From: Nakamurella sp. A5-74
GTDB lineage: Bacteria > Actinomycetota > Actinomycetes > Mycobacteriales > Nakamurellaceae
Length of the DNA stretch: 64,000 bases
NCBI RefSeq assembly: GCF_040438885.1
Contig: NZ_CP159218.1
Span: 2,232,001 to 2,296,000 of the forward strand
Reading direction: 5' to 3'
In this document: piece by piece, positions 52,462-62,167 of the stretch
Position numbering within the stretch: position 1 is the first letter of the stretch
How the letters are laid out: each line of letters begins with the position of its first letter
The notes under the pieces: model-generated
The model's database searches: none
The model's input: the letters and a program-made list of their open reading frames with translations, nothing else
Told to the model about the DNA's origin: nothing
Made by a program: the position numbers and the translations under genes

Positions 52462-53453
52462 CCCTCCATCCGCAGGCGGCCACACATCTGCGAGCTTCGG
52501 CCGGAGCTCAGACGATCGCCGGATCGACCGTCCCCGAAGCGCGCCTCGCGACGCTCGGATACCTGGCACTGCAACGGGAAAGCGTCGATCTGCCGGTGCA
52601 GCACCGCTTCATCCCCGGGCCGACTGCTGATCTGCCGATCAGGATCATCAGACCTGATGGCGAGCCAGGGCCGCACCCGGCGATCGTCGTACTGCACGGC
52701 AGCGGCTGGGTGGCGTGCAACCTGGACGTCGTCGATGAGCCGGCTCGTCGATTGGCAGCCGACACCGGATTCACCGTGATCACCGTCAATTACCAGAAGG
52801 CGCCGGAACATCCCTTCCCGGTTCCGCTCGACGACTGCATCGCCACCATCGAGTGGGTCCGTGAGCACGCTGCGGAGCTCGGAGTGGAAGCAGACCGGAT
52901 CGGAGTCGTCGGCGACAGCGCCGGCGGCAATCTGGCAGCGGCGGCCACCGCGGTGCTGACCGACCGTTGGTCCGCACCAGGTGGGACGGGGTCCGTCGCC
53001 GAGCGACCCGTCGCTGCTCTGGCGCTCCTCTACCCGGCCTTGGATGCGGTGGCCGACAGCGGGTCCTACCGCGAATTCGCCGAGGGCCACGGGTTGGACG
53101 CCGCCGACATGGCCTGGTTCTGGGGGCACTACCTGGGTCCGGGCGCTGACGACGAACTCCGGCGCGACCCACGGGTCTCGCCGCTGCGAGCGCCGTCGCT
53201 CGCCGCTCTGCCGCCGACCTACGTCGCCACCGCCGGCCACGACGTGCTGCGTGACGAGGGTGAGGCCTACGCCGACCGACTGCGCGCAGCAGCGGTTCCG
53301 GTGACGGCACAACGGTTCCCAGGCATGATCCACGGCTTCTGGTGGATGGACGCAGTGCTCGACGAGGCGCGCACACTGCAACTGGCGGTGGCTGGGTTCT
53401 TCCGTACGCAGCTCGGGGATGCCCGCGTCGAGGGTCGAGATGAGCCCAGGTAG
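52458..53453 (+). CDS. Alpha/beta hydrolase, HSL-type esterase
   Basis: The 331-residue esterase belongs to the hormone-sensitive lipase group. The oxyanion-hole motif is VLHGSGWV (HGSG instead of the usual HGGG), the nucleophile elbow is GDSAGGNLA, and the acid and His are in HDVLRDEGEAYADRL and PGMIHGFWWMD. The HGSGW variant is found in some family members and should keep backbone contacts. It is cytoplasmic, with no signal peptide. It is translationally coupled to the MFS exporter, so it may act on an exported or incoming ester. Confidence 0.92.
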   Translation: MTLHPQAATHLRASAGAQTIAGSTVPEARLATLGYLALQRESVDLPVQHRFIPGPTADLPIRIIRPDGEPGPHPAIVVLHGSGWVACNLDVVDEPARRLAADTGFTVITVNYQKAPEHPFPVPLDDCIATIEWVREHAAELGVEADRIGVVGDSAGGNLAAAATAVLTDRWSAPGGTGSVAERPVAALALLYPALDAVADSGSYREFAEGHGLDAADMAWFWGHYLGPGADDELRRDPRVSPLRAPSLAALPPTYVATAGHDVLRDEGEAYADRLRAAAVPVTAQRFPGMIHGFWWMDAVLDEARTLQLAVAGFFRTQLGDARVEGRDEPR

Positions 53454-53704
53454 TCAGGTCAGCGGGCTGGCACCCTGTCGGCTCGGCTGGGTCGACCGGG
53501 CTCGACCCCGGGCCCGTGTGCACATCAGCCTGTGCCCGCTGTCTGTCCACCGGTGCCAGAGGGCTCCCGCGTTCGGCGGACGACCTCCCAGCGACCCACC
53601 GCAGTGGATGGAGCCCGAACATCTGCGGTCCAGGATGTCCCGACCCGATTGCCGGGCCGCTCCACTGGACGTCACCGGACCAGAATCGCGGTTACGCTCG
53701 CGCC

Positions 53705-55117
53705 GTGTCCACCAAGACCGGCTCGACCGAGTTCGCGCGGCGCCGCCGCCGGGACATCGTGATCGCGGCGGCGATCGCACTGGTGGCCGGTGTGGTCGCC
53801 GGCACGATCTATCTGACGAGTGACATCCGCGCGGTCACCTCGACCGAAGCTCCCAAGACCGCGCTGCCGAAGAACGCTGCGAGCGCACCGACTTCCCTGA
53901 AGCCGCTCTGGACGCAGCCCACCGACGGCACGCTCGGCGCCGTGGCCTCCGCCCGGGGTGTGGTGGTGACGACGGACGAGCACGGTCTGATCGGCCGGGA
54001 TCCGGCCACCGGTGTCCAGCGCTGGGTCTACTCCCGCTCGAACCGCGACCTGTGCGCGGTGTACTCCAGCGACGTCACCGCCGGGACCCAGAGTTCGGCC
54101 GGTCCGGGCGTGCGCGGGATCATCGCGATCTACCGGCACGGCAACCTGTGCCAGGAAATGGTCACCCTCGACCCCCGCACCGGTGCCCGCCTCTACCAGC
54201 GCACCTTTTCCGGCCAACTTGACGGGACTCTCATCAGCGGCGGCCCCTACGCCGGTTGGCTCGGCCACGACCTGTTCGATGTCTGGCGCAACCCACTGAT
54301 CCGCACCCGGCAGTACGGCAACCAGCCGGCGTCCAACGAGCCCAACTCCGCGCGGACCGGTTGCACCTTCCTGGATGCGGCGATCACCGACAGACAGTTC
54401 GCCACCGTCGAGAACTGCCCGCAGCTCAGCTTCACGTTGCGGCTGGTGCTGAATTGGCCCGATCCAGGTGACCCCTCGCAGGACAAAGACAACGGTGGCA
54501 CGGTCTACACCAGCAAACCTCGCACTGACATCGACACCGGTGCCACCGCTGCCAGGATCCTCGGGATCACCCCGGACAGGGTCGCCGTGCTGGTCAACGC
54601 CCCCGTCACCGCACTGGTCGTCTACGACGCCGACGGAACCGTCGTCTCCCGCACCCCCACGGCCGCCCCCGCAGGCGCCTTCGACACCACCGGACCCACC
54701 CCCCGCACCACCCTCGACGACGTCCAGTACGCCCTGCTCGGCACCACCCTGATGGCCCTCACCACCGCAAACCGCACCGTCAAGGTGACCACCACCCCAA
54801 CCACAACGACCACCGCCGAGCTGCTGCCCACCGGCTCCAGCAGCGCCGCACCCACCGTCACCGACGAAGAACGCGACACCCCCGCGCTGGCCTGGCAACG
54901 CAACGGCGTCATCGGCCTGCCCGGCACGGTCAGCGGGAACGTGCTGATCCCCACCGCGACCGGCATCGACGTCGCCAACCGCATCGAAGGAACCACCGTG
55001 CGCAACCTGACAGTGTCCCGACCGAACGAGCCGACGCGGGTGGACCTGCGAGTCATCGGCAGCAACCTCGTCGAACTGCGTGGCGGCCAGGTCGCCGTCT
55101 ACGGCATCGTCCGATGA
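53705..55117 (+). CDS. Membrane-anchored PQQ-propeller-like protein
   Basis: The 470-residue protein has a basic N-terminus and one membrane helix (IVIAAAIALVAGVVAGTIYL), placing the rest outside the cell. The outer part is beta-rich, with blades of PQQ-like type (LKPLWTQPTDGTLGAVAS, GVVVTTDEHGLIGRDPATGVQRWVYS, IAIYRHGNL, LAWQRNGVIGLPGT). A Thr-rich stretch at about residues 360–385 lies between blades. Similar proteins occur widely in actinobacteria as uncharacterised cell-surface proteins. The GTG at 53705 opens the frame; the 250 bp upstream holds no gene. Confidence 0.82.
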   Translation: MSTKTGSTEFARRRRRDIVIAAAIALVAGVVAGTIYLTSDIRAVTSTEAPKTALPKNAASAPTSLKPLWTQPTDGTLGAVASARGVVVTTDEHGLIGRDPATGVQRWVYSRSNRDLCAVYSSDVTAGTQSSAGPGVRGIIAIYRHGNLCQEMVTLDPRTGARLYQRTFSGQLDGTLISGGPYAGWLGHDLFDVWRNPLIRTRQYGNQPASNEPNSARTGCTFLDAAITDRQFATVENCPQLSFTLRLVLNWPDPGDPSQDKDNGGTVYTSKPRTDIDTGATAARILGITPDRVAVLVNAPVTALVVYDADGTVVSRTPTAAPAGAFDTTGPTPRTTLDDVQYALLGTTLMALTTANRTVKVTTTPTTTTTAELLPTGSSSAAPTVTDEERDTPALAWQRNGVIGLPGTVSGNVLIPTATGIDVANRIEGTTVRNLTVSRPNEPTRVDLRVIGSNLVELRGGQVAVYGIVR

Positions 55118-55238
55118 CCGGGCATCACCCCGCACGGTTCGGTCGATCACATCGGGAACCATGTCGAGAACGGGCGGACGGCGTCGTCCTGGTAGTGAAC
55201 GCGGCCGACGACGGCGGCGACGAGAGAAGGAGAACATC

Positions 55239-55646
55239 ATGGCGAAGTACCTGTTCCTCAAGCACTACCGCGGAGCTCCGGCGGGGGTCAACGACGTCCC
55301 GATGGACCAGTGGACCCAGGACGAGATCTCGGCCCACCTGCAGTACATGGACGATTTCGCCGACCGGCTCAGGGCCACCGGCGAGTTCGTCGACGGGCAG
55401 GCGCTCTCGCCGGAGGGTGCGTTCGTGCGTTACGACGGCGAGGGCCGGCCGCCGATCACCGACGGACCCTTCGCCGAGACCAAGGACCTGATCGCCGGCT
55501 GGATGGCGATCGACGTCGACAGTTGGGATCGGGCAGTCGAACTCGCCGGGGAACTGTCCGCCGCCCCCGGTGCAGGCGGGAAGCCGATCCACGAATGGCT
55601 CGGGGTGCGCCCGTTCCTGACCGCTCCTCCGACCGTCACGGAGTAG
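55239..55646 (+). CDS. YCII-related protein
   Basis: The 135-residue protein has the YCII fold: YLFLKHYRGAP, MDQWTQDEISAHLQYMDDFADRLRATGEFVDGQAL, and GPFAETKDLIAGWMAIDVDSWDRAVELAGEL, which carries the conserved His/Asp positions. In actinobacteria such a gene is often beside an ECF sigma factor, as here: the sigma gene starts six bases after the stop. The pairing suggests a shared regulatory unit, perhaps sensing a small molecule. GAGAAGGAG precedes the ATG. Confidence 0.92.
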   Translation: MAKYLFLKHYRGAPAGVNDVPMDQWTQDEISAHLQYMDDFADRLRATGEFVDGQALSPEGAFVRYDGEGRPPITDGPFAETKDLIAGWMAIDVDSWDRAVELAGELSAAPGAGGKPIHEWLGVRPFLTAPPTVTE

Positions 55647-55651
55647 CGGCG

Positions 55652-56791
55652 GTGGATGAGCTCCTGCTCAGGACCCTCGTGCCCAGGGTGATCGGTGTCC
55701 TCGTCCGCCGTGGCGCGGATTTCGCGTCGGCCGAGGATGCCGTCCAGGACGCTCTCGTCGAGGCCGTACGCAGCTGGCCGGCCGAACCACCCCGGGATCC
55801 CCAGGCCTGGCTGATCACTGCGGCCTGGCGCAAGTACCTCGATGCCGTGCGCGCCGCCGCGGCTCGGCGGCGGCGGGAGGACACCGTCGACACCGAACCG
55901 GCGCCGGGTCCGGTGGCGAGCACCGACGACACGCTGCAGCTGTACTTCCTCTGCACAAATCCGGCGCTCTCGGCCGCATCGTCGATCGCTCTCACTCTCC
56001 GCGCTGTCGGCGGCCTGACCACCCGGCAGATCGCCGAGGCGTACCTGGTCCCGGAATCGACGATGGCGCAACGGATCAGCCGCGCGAAGAAGACCATCAG
56101 CGACGTCCCGCTCGACACCGTCGGTGAGATCGCCACCGTCGTCCGGGTGCTGTACCTGGTGTTCAACGAGGGTTACTCCGGAGAGCTGGATCTGGCGGCC
56201 GAGGCCATCCGGTTGACCCGGCAGTTGGCTGCCGCCGTCGACCATCCCGAGGTGGCCGGACTGCTGGCATTGATGCTGCTGCACCACGCGCGGCGTCCGG
56301 CCAGGATCGCCGCCGACGGCAGGCTGGTGACCTTGGCCGATCAGGACCGTTCCCGTTGGGACACTGCACTGATCGCCGAAGGGGTGCAGATACTGCAGGG
56401 AGCCCTGGCCCGTGATCGGTTGGGAGAGTTCCAGGCCCAGGCAGCAATCGCGGCGCTCCATGCGGACGCCGCCGACGTCCGGGAGACCGATTGGGTGCAG
56501 ATCGTCGGGTGGTACGACGAACTGATCCGCATCGTCGACAGCCCCATCGCCCGCCTGAACCGTGCCGTTGCCGTCGGTGAAGCGGACGGAGCACGCGCGG
56601 GCCTCGCCGCGCTGGCGCAGCTCGATCCGGCGCTGCCCCGCTGGACGGCGGTGTCGGCGTACCTGCACGAGCGTGACGGAGCGCGAGCCAAGGCCGCCGA
56701 GTTGTACGCCGAGGCCGCACGACGGGCGTCGAGCGCCCTGGAGCGGGACCATCTCGTCCGCCAGGCGGCGCGGCTGAATGCCCAGCCGTGA
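55652..56791 (+). CDS. ECF sigma factor with C-terminal extension (ECF42-like)
   Basis: The 379-residue protein has sigma region 2 (ADFASAEDAVQDALVEAVRSWPAEPPRDPQAWLITAAWRKYLDAVR) and region 4 (LTTRQIAEAYLVPESTMAQRISRAKKTI). The remaining 200 residues form a helical, TPR-like extension (FNEGYSGELDLAAEAIRLTRQLA, LALMLLHHARRPARIAADGRLVTL, PIARLNRAVAVGEADGARAGL). This and the YCII partner are the marks of the ECF42 group, in which the extension replaces an anti-sigma factor. The GTG at 55652 is six bases behind the YCII stop. Targets usually include the YCII gene itself. Confidence 0.92.
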   Translation: MDELLLRTLVPRVIGVLVRRGADFASAEDAVQDALVEAVRSWPAEPPRDPQAWLITAAWRKYLDAVRAAAARRRREDTVDTEPAPGPVASTDDTLQLYFLCTNPALSAASSIALTLRAVGGLTTRQIAEAYLVPESTMAQRISRAKKTISDVPLDTVGEIATVVRVLYLVFNEGYSGELDLAAEAIRLTRQLAAAVDHPEVAGLLALMLLHHARRPARIAADGRLVTLADQDRSRWDTALIAEGVQILQGALARDRLGEFQAQAAIAALHADAADVRETDWVQIVGWYDELIRIVDSPIARLNRAVAVGEADGARAGLAALAQLDPALPRWTAVSAYLHERDGARAKAAELYAEAARRASSALERDHLVRQAARLNAQP

Positions 56792-56810
56792 CAGCGAACC
56801 GGACGAGCAC

Positions 56811-57308
56811 TCAGTGGCGCGCGGCGGTGAACGACCAGCAGCCGGCCAGCACGTTGAACGACTGCACGAGCTCGACCCGGGGATCGGCGAAGATCGCGTC
56901 CAATGCCGCGCCGAGTCCGTCACCGGGCTCGACCAGTACGGCGAGGTCGTAGATCTGCAGGTGGCTGCCGTCGTAGCAGCGCAGGATCTGGCGACGTTCC
57001 TGGAAGGCCGGCGGGAGAGCGCCGTTCGGTGCGGTCGGACACCCGTCCGCGTGGATCACGACAGGTCCGGACATCCGGTATGCGCCGTTCCACGGGAAGG
57101 GCGACCAGCCGATGATCGCCAGCATCTCGCCGGGCCGGGAGTCGGCCAGACAACACCGGAGCGGCCAATCTCCCGCAGCGTCCTTGAACGGCTGCACCGG
57201 CAAGCCGTGATGATCGATCCTGCTGCGCCGCAACGTCTCCAGCTGATCGGGATCGGTCCCGTGAACCAGGTAGGTGGATCGCAGTGTCGACGGATGTGGG
57301 GTTGTCAT
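56811..57308 (-). CDS. DUF1203-domain protein
   Basis: The 165-residue protein shows the DUF1203 pattern: a short N-terminal strand pair, PLRCCLADSRPGEMLAIIGWSPF, YRMSGPVVIHADGC, then FQERRQILRCYDGSHLQIYDLAVLVEPGD, and VELVQSFNVLAGCWSF at the end. Two Cys residues occur in the CCL motif. The role is unknown. The ATG at 57308 is chosen because the family begins shortly afterwards. It is convergent with the sigma factor gene and divergent from the methyltransferase gene. Confidence 0.85.
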   Translation of the reverse strand: MTTPHPSTLRSTYLVHGTDPDQLETLRRSRIDHHGLPVQPFKDAAGDWPLRCCLADSRPGEMLAIIGWSPFPWNGAYRMSGPVVIHADGCPTAPNGALPPAFQERRQILRCYDGSHLQIYDLAVLVEPGDGLGAALDAIFADPRVELVQSFNVLAGCWSFTAARH

Positions 57309-57467
57309 GTCCCCAGCCTGCCCGCGGCTCGCGGCGAGCACCGGCGGAAATCGGACCCCGCATGTGGGTCGAGTGCGGGCCGCCGTGCGGCACGGCGGGC
57401 GGCGGCCTCAGCAGGGCTCGGGCCGGTACTGCGGCCTGAGCGCCGTCGCCCGCCTAGTCTGAGTGGT

Positions 57468-58592
57468 GTGCAGTGCCACTACTTCGACTCCGGCGCGTGC
57501 CGCTCGTGTCGGCTGATGGGGGTCCCGTATCGCCGGCAGGTCGCCGACAAGCAGGCCGCTGCCGAGCAGACGTTGCACGAGGTCACGCCAGGGGTGCAGT
57601 GGTTGGCGCCCTTCGCGGGGCCCGAATCCGGCTATCGGAACAAGGCGAAGTGGGTCGTCGGCGGCAGCTCCGACTCCCCGACCATTGGCATCCTCGACGA
57701 GTTCCGCGAAGGGATCGATCTGAGAGAGTGCGGGATCTGCGAGCCCTCGCTCGTCGCCGCATTCCCGGTACTGGCCGCGTTCATCTCCTCGTGTGGCCTC
57801 GTCCCGTACGACGTGCGCAGACGGACCGGTGAGCTCAAGTACCTGATCGTCACCGCCTCCCCCGACGGCGAGCTGATGGTCCGCTTCGTACTCCGCTCGC
57901 GCCACCAGCTGCCGGTCATCAGGCGCGCACTGCCCGAACTGCTGGCCGTGCTGCCCCGAGCGGCGGTGGTGTCGGTCAACCTCCACCCGGAACACAAGGC
58001 GGTGCTCGAGGGTGAGGAGGAAGTGGTGCTCACCGATCGTCGAACGCTCCCGATGCGCCTCGACGACGTGACGCTGCACCTCGGCCCGCAGGGCTTCTTC
58101 CAGACGAACTCCACGGTCGCCACCGCTCTGTACCGGCAGGCCGCCGACTGGGCGGCCGCTGTGAGGCCCAGCTCTGTGCTCGACATGTACTGCGGCGTCG
58201 GTGGTTTCGCCCTGTTCGCCGCCCCTGCTTCCGCGCGCTCGATCCGCGGCGTCGAACTGTCCGAGGACGCCGTGGTCGCCGCCCGCGCCAGCGCACTGCA
58301 GGCAGCCGCCCCTGAGCGATTCACCTTCGAAGCAGGCGACGCCGCAACGGATCTGGCCCCGGAGGCCGACCTGGTGATCGTGAATCCACCGCGGCGAGGG
58401 ATCGGGGTAGGTCTGGCACACCGATTGGAGACCTCGCCGTCGGAGCACGTGCTGTATTCCAGCTGCAATCCTGTGACCCTCGCGCAGGATCTGGCCCGGA
58501 TGCCGTCCCTGCGACCCAGGCAGGCGCGGTTGTTCGACATGTTCCCGCAGACCACCCATGTCGAGGTCGCGGTCCTGCTGGACCGGGTCTGA
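57468..58592 (+). CDS. rlmC: 23S rRNA uracil-C5-methyltransferase RlmC
   Basis: This SAM-dependent enzyme methylates a uracil in 23S rRNA (U747 in E. coli). The 374-residue protein has a Cys cluster for a [4Fe-4S] centre: QCHYFDSGACRSC and, later, ECGICEP. The SAM-binding motif is VLDMYCGVGGFALF, the catalytic Cys-containing loop is YSSCNPVTLAQDL, and VIVNPPRRGIG precedes it. There is no N-terminal TRAM domain, as expected for RlmC and unlike RlmD. The GTG at 57468 directly precedes the first Cys. It is a single gene. Confidence 0.92.
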   Translation: MQCHYFDSGACRSCRLMGVPYRRQVADKQAAAEQTLHEVTPGVQWLAPFAGPESGYRNKAKWVVGGSSDSPTIGILDEFREGIDLRECGICEPSLVAAFPVLAAFISSCGLVPYDVRRRTGELKYLIVTASPDGELMVRFVLRSRHQLPVIRRALPELLAVLPRAAVVSVNLHPEHKAVLEGEEEVVLTDRRTLPMRLDDVTLHLGPQGFFQTNSTVATALYRQAADWAAAVRPSSVLDMYCGVGGFALFAAPASARSIRGVELSEDAVVAARASALQAAAPERFTFEAGDAATDLAPEADLVIVNPPRRGIGVGLAHRLETSPSEHVLYSSCNPVTLAQDLARMPSLRPRQARLFDMFPQTTHVEVAVLLDRV

Positions 58593-58773
58593 TCAGACAG
58601 GTCCCGTCGGTAACTGCTGCAGCGTCAGGTTTCCAGTGTGTGAACTCCTCATGTGAGAGGGCGCAGGTGCGGCGCGCATGTTGCACAGTGGCACCAGTGG
58701 AAGGTTGTCCGGGGCGATCCACTCTCCCCGGTGACCGGCGCCCCCCGACCGATGATCGCCCAGGAGGTGTCCG

Positions 58774-60144
58774 ATGGACAGCACCCCGCCCACCGAAACC
58801 CTGTTCCCGCCCATCGAAACCCTGCTCCCGCCCACCGTTGCCTTCCCCGGGCTCGCGGAACGTACGGGCAGAGCACGCCGCCGGCTGGTCATCGTCGTCC
58901 GCGCCGATCCCGTCATCTGTGGTCATTCCGGAGAGGCCCGATGCCTGGCTGAGGTGGCGCTCACCCGGGGGTATGACGACGTGCGGATCGTCAGTTGGCC
59001 GATCGACCGTCTGCAGGAGAGCGGATTGCCCCTGAAGCCGTTGGCCACCGTGCAGCCGTACTCCCCCGGCATCACCGTGGAGCGCCCGGATCCGGTCGGC
59101 GACTACCGGGTCATCGACGGGCGGTACCTCGCCGGTCTGACCGGACGCCTCATCGAACTGTTCACCGACGGCGTACCGACGGTGGCCATGTCGCTGTACC
59201 TCAGCCCGCACACCACTGCGGTCCAGGACGCCGCTCGGATCGCCAGGTCGATGGGGGCGCGCGATCTGGTGACCGTAGCCGAGGCGGTCGGCTCGGACAT
59301 CACCAACGTCGTCCGGAACTGCTTGGACGACAACCGGTTCGGTGCTGCAGTGCACATCATGACCACCTACCTGGAGGCCGACCACTGCGTCGCGGTGTCC
59401 CAGTTCACCAAGGACCTCATCGAGGAGTCGGCGCTGCTGCTCGACGAGCGGCTGGGAACGCACTTCGCGCAGGAATGTCGGCAGCGCATCGGGATCAGCT
59501 TCCCCGCGGTCCATACCGCCCCGTACCTGGAGCAGGATCGGGATCAGGTCGCGCGGGTGCTGCAGCGCCGTGGCCTGGAACCCGGCAAGTACCTGCTGTT
59601 CCTGTCGAGGTTGGCCGCGGCGAAGGGTGTCGACGATCTGATCGAGGCCTACCGCGGCAGCACCGCGCGGCGCGAGTTGAAGCTGGTGCTGGTGGGTCGC
59701 GGTCCACGTGAGGCCGAGATCCGTTCCTGGGCAGCTGCTTCCGGAGTGGCGGACCGGATCGAGATCCTCACCGACGTCGATGACGACGAGAAGCCGGCGC
59801 TGATGGCGGGCAGCGCAGCGTTCGTGCTGCCCAGCCGTCCGCAGCCGGAGTTCGTGGAGACCTTCGGGATCGCCCTCGTGGAGGCGATGCTGTCCGGTGG
59901 CGGCCCGGTGATCACCTGTCCGACAGGCGGGATCACCGAGGCGGTCGGCGACACCGCGGTGCTGGTACCGCCGTTCGCACCGGAGTCGCTGCGGGACGCC
60001 ATCGACATGGTTGCCACCATGTCTCCGGAGATGGACGCGGCCTGGCGGACTCGGGCCCGTGAGTACGCGTTGCAGTTCGATCGGGCCCAGGTGTTCGACC
60101 GACTGGCGCGACGGATCGCGACTGCGGACGAGGACGTCGCCTGA
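58774..60144 (+). CDS. Glycosyltransferase, family 1/4 type
   Basis: The 456-residue protein begins with a short repeated segment (TETLFPPIETLLPPT). It has the GT-B layout: an N-terminal domain with RRLVIVVRADPVICGHSG, TVAMSLYLSPHTTAV and VAVSQFTKDLIEES, then the donor domain with KYLLFLSRLAAAKGVDDLI, LVLVGRGPRE and EFVETFGIALVEAMLSGGGPVITCPTGGITEAV. The EX7E-like motif E-TFGIALVE is present. Acceptor and donor are not evident. There is no membrane helix. The ATG at 58774 follows GGAGGTGTCC, a good ribosome site. Confidence 0.88.
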   Translation: MDSTPPTETLFPPIETLLPPTVAFPGLAERTGRARRRLVIVVRADPVICGHSGEARCLAEVALTRGYDDVRIVSWPIDRLQESGLPLKPLATVQPYSPGITVERPDPVGDYRVIDGRYLAGLTGRLIELFTDGVPTVAMSLYLSPHTTAVQDAARIARSMGARDLVTVAEAVGSDITNVVRNCLDDNRFGAAVHIMTTYLEADHCVAVSQFTKDLIEESALLLDERLGTHFAQECRQRIGISFPAVHTAPYLEQDRDQVARVLQRRGLEPGKYLLFLSRLAAAKGVDDLIEAYRGSTARRELKLVLVGRGPREAEIRSWAAASGVADRIEILTDVDDDEKPALMAGSAAFVLPSRPQPEFVETFGIALVEAMLSGGGPVITCPTGGITEAVGDTAVLVPPFAPESLRDAIDMVATMSPEMDAAWRTRAREYALQFDRAQVFDRLARRIATADEDVA

Positions 60145-60208
60145 CCGGCACGCCACCCCAGGACTCGTGCGCCACACGACGGTCACACACGCGTGGTTCA
60201 GTGATCCG

Positions 60209-61618
60209 ATGATGACGCGCTTCACCGACGGGCGGGTACCCGACCCCGGCATCCGACGGTTGTTCGCCCCGGCCAATCGCTGGCAGCGGTGGCTCGACGT
60301 CGAAGCCGCGCTCGCCCTGAGCGAGTCGGACCTGGGCGTCATCCCCCCGGGGGCCGGTGCGGTGATCGCCGAGGCCGCGACCTTCGACCGCATCGACCTG
60401 GACAAGGTTGCGCGCGGCATCCTGGCCACCTCGCATCCGGTGATGGCTCTCGTCCGGGAGCTCAGCCAGGAGGCCGGCCGCGAGTACGGCGGCTGGGTGC
60501 ATTGGGGTGCCACCAGCCAGAACATCACCCAGACCGGCGACGTGCTGGTGATCAGGGACGCCCACGTACTGCTGCTCGGGGTGCTCAGCGATGTCCTGCG
60601 CGCGGCCGGCGAGCTCGCCGAACGCGGCGCCGAGATGGTGGCCGCCGGGCGCACTCATGGTCAGCACGCGGTGCCGATCACCTTCGGCTTCAAGGTCGCG
60701 GCGTGGATCGACGAACTCTGCCGCAGCGCCGACCGGCTCCGCCAGACCGAACCCCGCCTGTTCACCGCGATGCTCGGTGGTGCGGTCGGCAACTTCGCGT
60801 CCCTGGGCGACGTGGGCCCGGCCGTCCAGGCGCAGCTCGCCGCCCGCCTGGATCTGCTGCCGATGACGGTGCCGATGCGGGCCACCGCGGATGCGTTTGC
60901 CGAGTACGTCTGCGTGCTCGGGGTGTTGGCGGGCACCATCGGGCGCATCGCGCGGGACGTGTTCGCGATGATGTCGACCGAACTGGCCGAGGCTGCGGAG
61001 CCGACCCCGACGGCGACGGTCGGCTCGTCCACGATGCCGCACAAGAAGAACCCGCAGCTGACCGACGACTGCATCGCCATCTCAGCGCAGGTGCGCGCTC
61101 TCGTGCCGTTGGCCCTCGAGGCGATGCTGCAGGACCATGAAGTGTCCGGCGCGTACACGGAGATGATGGACGACGCGCTCGAACGCGGCTGTGTGCTCTC
61201 GGGCGACCTGCTCACCAGGATGCGGATGATCCTGGCCGGGCTGGAACTGGATCGCCGACGGATGCGCCACAACCTGGAGCTGACCAACGGTCTGATCTCC
61301 TCGGAGGCCGTGATGCTGGCCCTGGGTGCGGTGATCGGTCGACAACAGGCACACGAGGTGGTGCGGCAGGCTGCCCGCCAGGTGCATCCCGGTCTGAGCT
61401 TCGCCGACACCCTCCGCCGGGACCGCCGGGTGACCGACCACCTGACGGACGACGAACTGGACGCCCTGCTCGATCCGTTGGGGCACATCGGCCGGTCGGC
61501 CGAGATCGCCCGTGAGGCAGCTGAGCGCGCGGGCACGGTGGCCACCCAGATCGACCGTCGCATCCGGGACCTGCCGACCCCGCCGATCTTCCCTGCCGAG
61601 ACCGAGCGCGGGCTCTAG
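60209..61618 (+). CDS. Adenylosuccinate lyase/carboxymuconate cycloisomerase-family enzyme
   Basis: The 469-residue protein belongs to the fumarase/aspartase superfamily. The three conserved regions are visible: WVHWGATSQNITQTGDVL (C1), AGRTHGQHAVPITFGFKVA with the catalytic His (C2), and GSSTMPHKKNPQLTDD with the catalytic Ser loop (C3). The C-terminal cap RRMRHNLELTNGLISSEAVML is closer to PcaB-type 3-carboxy-cis,cis-muconate cycloisomerases and their relatives than to PurB. No beta-ketoadipate genes adjoin, so the reaction is not certain. ATG 60209 or 60212 starts it. Confidence 0.88.
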   Translation: MMTRFTDGRVPDPGIRRLFAPANRWQRWLDVEAALALSESDLGVIPPGAGAVIAEAATFDRIDLDKVARGILATSHPVMALVRELSQEAGREYGGWVHWGATSQNITQTGDVLVIRDAHVLLLGVLSDVLRAAGELAERGAEMVAAGRTHGQHAVPITFGFKVAAWIDELCRSADRLRQTEPRLFTAMLGGAVGNFASLGDVGPAVQAQLAARLDLLPMTVPMRATADAFAEYVCVLGVLAGTIGRIARDVFAMMSTELAEAAEPTPTATVGSSTMPHKKNPQLTDDCIAISAQVRALVPLALEAMLQDHEVSGAYTEMMDDALERGCVLSGDLLTRMRMILAGLELDRRRMRHNLELTNGLISSEAVMLALGAVIGRQQAHEVVRQAARQVHPGLSFADTLRRDRRVTDHLTDDELDALLDPLGHIGRSAEIAREAAERAGTVATQIDRRIRDLPTPPIFPAETERGL

Positions 61619-61627
61619 TCTGGACCG

Positions 61628-62146
61628 ATGCCGCAATCCGTCCACCTCGTCCCGATGACCGAGTGGATGGTCCAGGAACGGCTCTCCCAGGACGATTCCT
61701 TCCAGCAGGCAATCCCGGTCGCCGGCCAGTCGATTCTCGTCCACTTCGGCGCCGAATGGCCGGGAGTGGCCGTCGAGCTCTTCCCCCGATTCCTGACGAT
61801 GCTGCAGGCCGGCGAAGACCTGGACACCCACCTCGTGGTGCACGTCGACAGCGCCGAAGCGGTCGGCATGATCGGGGTGGTGGACGTGGACCTCGACGCC
61901 GGCGCCGTGGAGATCGGCTACGGCATCAACCCGTCGGCGTGGGGGTGTGGGTTCGCGACCGAGGCGGTGCGGCAGACGGTGGAGATGTTGTCCGCCCGCC
62001 CCGACGTCGAGACCGTCATTGCCTCCACCGGTGTCGACAACGCAGCCAGCGGCCGAGTGCTGAGCAAGAACCACTTCCAGCGGGTCGGCTCCGGCTGGTC
62101 GGAAGAAGACGGCACCCTGATCAACTGGTCCCGCGCCGTGCGCTGA
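61628..62146 (+). CDS. GNAT-family acetyltransferase
   Basis: The 172-residue protein has a GNAT fold of the RimJ/YdaF type: AVGMIGVVDVDLDAGAVEIGYGINPSAWGCGFATEAVRQTVEML, in which GCGFATEAV is the acetyl-CoA pyrophosphate loop. It is followed by VIASTGVDNAASGRVLSKNHFQRVGSG. The substrate is unknown; amino groups of proteins or small molecules are usual. It starts ten bases behind the lyase stop, so the two are probably co-transcribed. Confidence 0.88.
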   Translation: MPQSVHLVPMTEWMVQERLSQDDSFQQAIPVAGQSILVHFGAEWPGVAVELFPRFLTMLQAGEDLDTHLVVHVDSAEAVGMIGVVDVDLDAGAVEIGYGINPSAWGCGFATEAVRQTVEMLSARPDVETVIASTGVDNAASGRVLSKNHFQRVGSGWSEEDGTLINWSRAVR

Positions 62147-62167
62147 GTTCGATCACTGGGTGCAGCG

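Noticed and set aside
58774-58840. Short tandem repeat at the glycosyltransferase N-terminus as a possible CRISPR or phase-variation tract
   Set aside because: Only two imperfect copies of about 20 bp within a coding frame, encoding TETLFPP and IETLLPP. There are no spacers and no further copies.
58321-60654. 777-codon minus-strand frame opposite the RlmC 3' end and glycosyltransferase genes
   Set aside because: Three plus-strand genes with clear motifs occupy the region. The antisense frame has no protein character.
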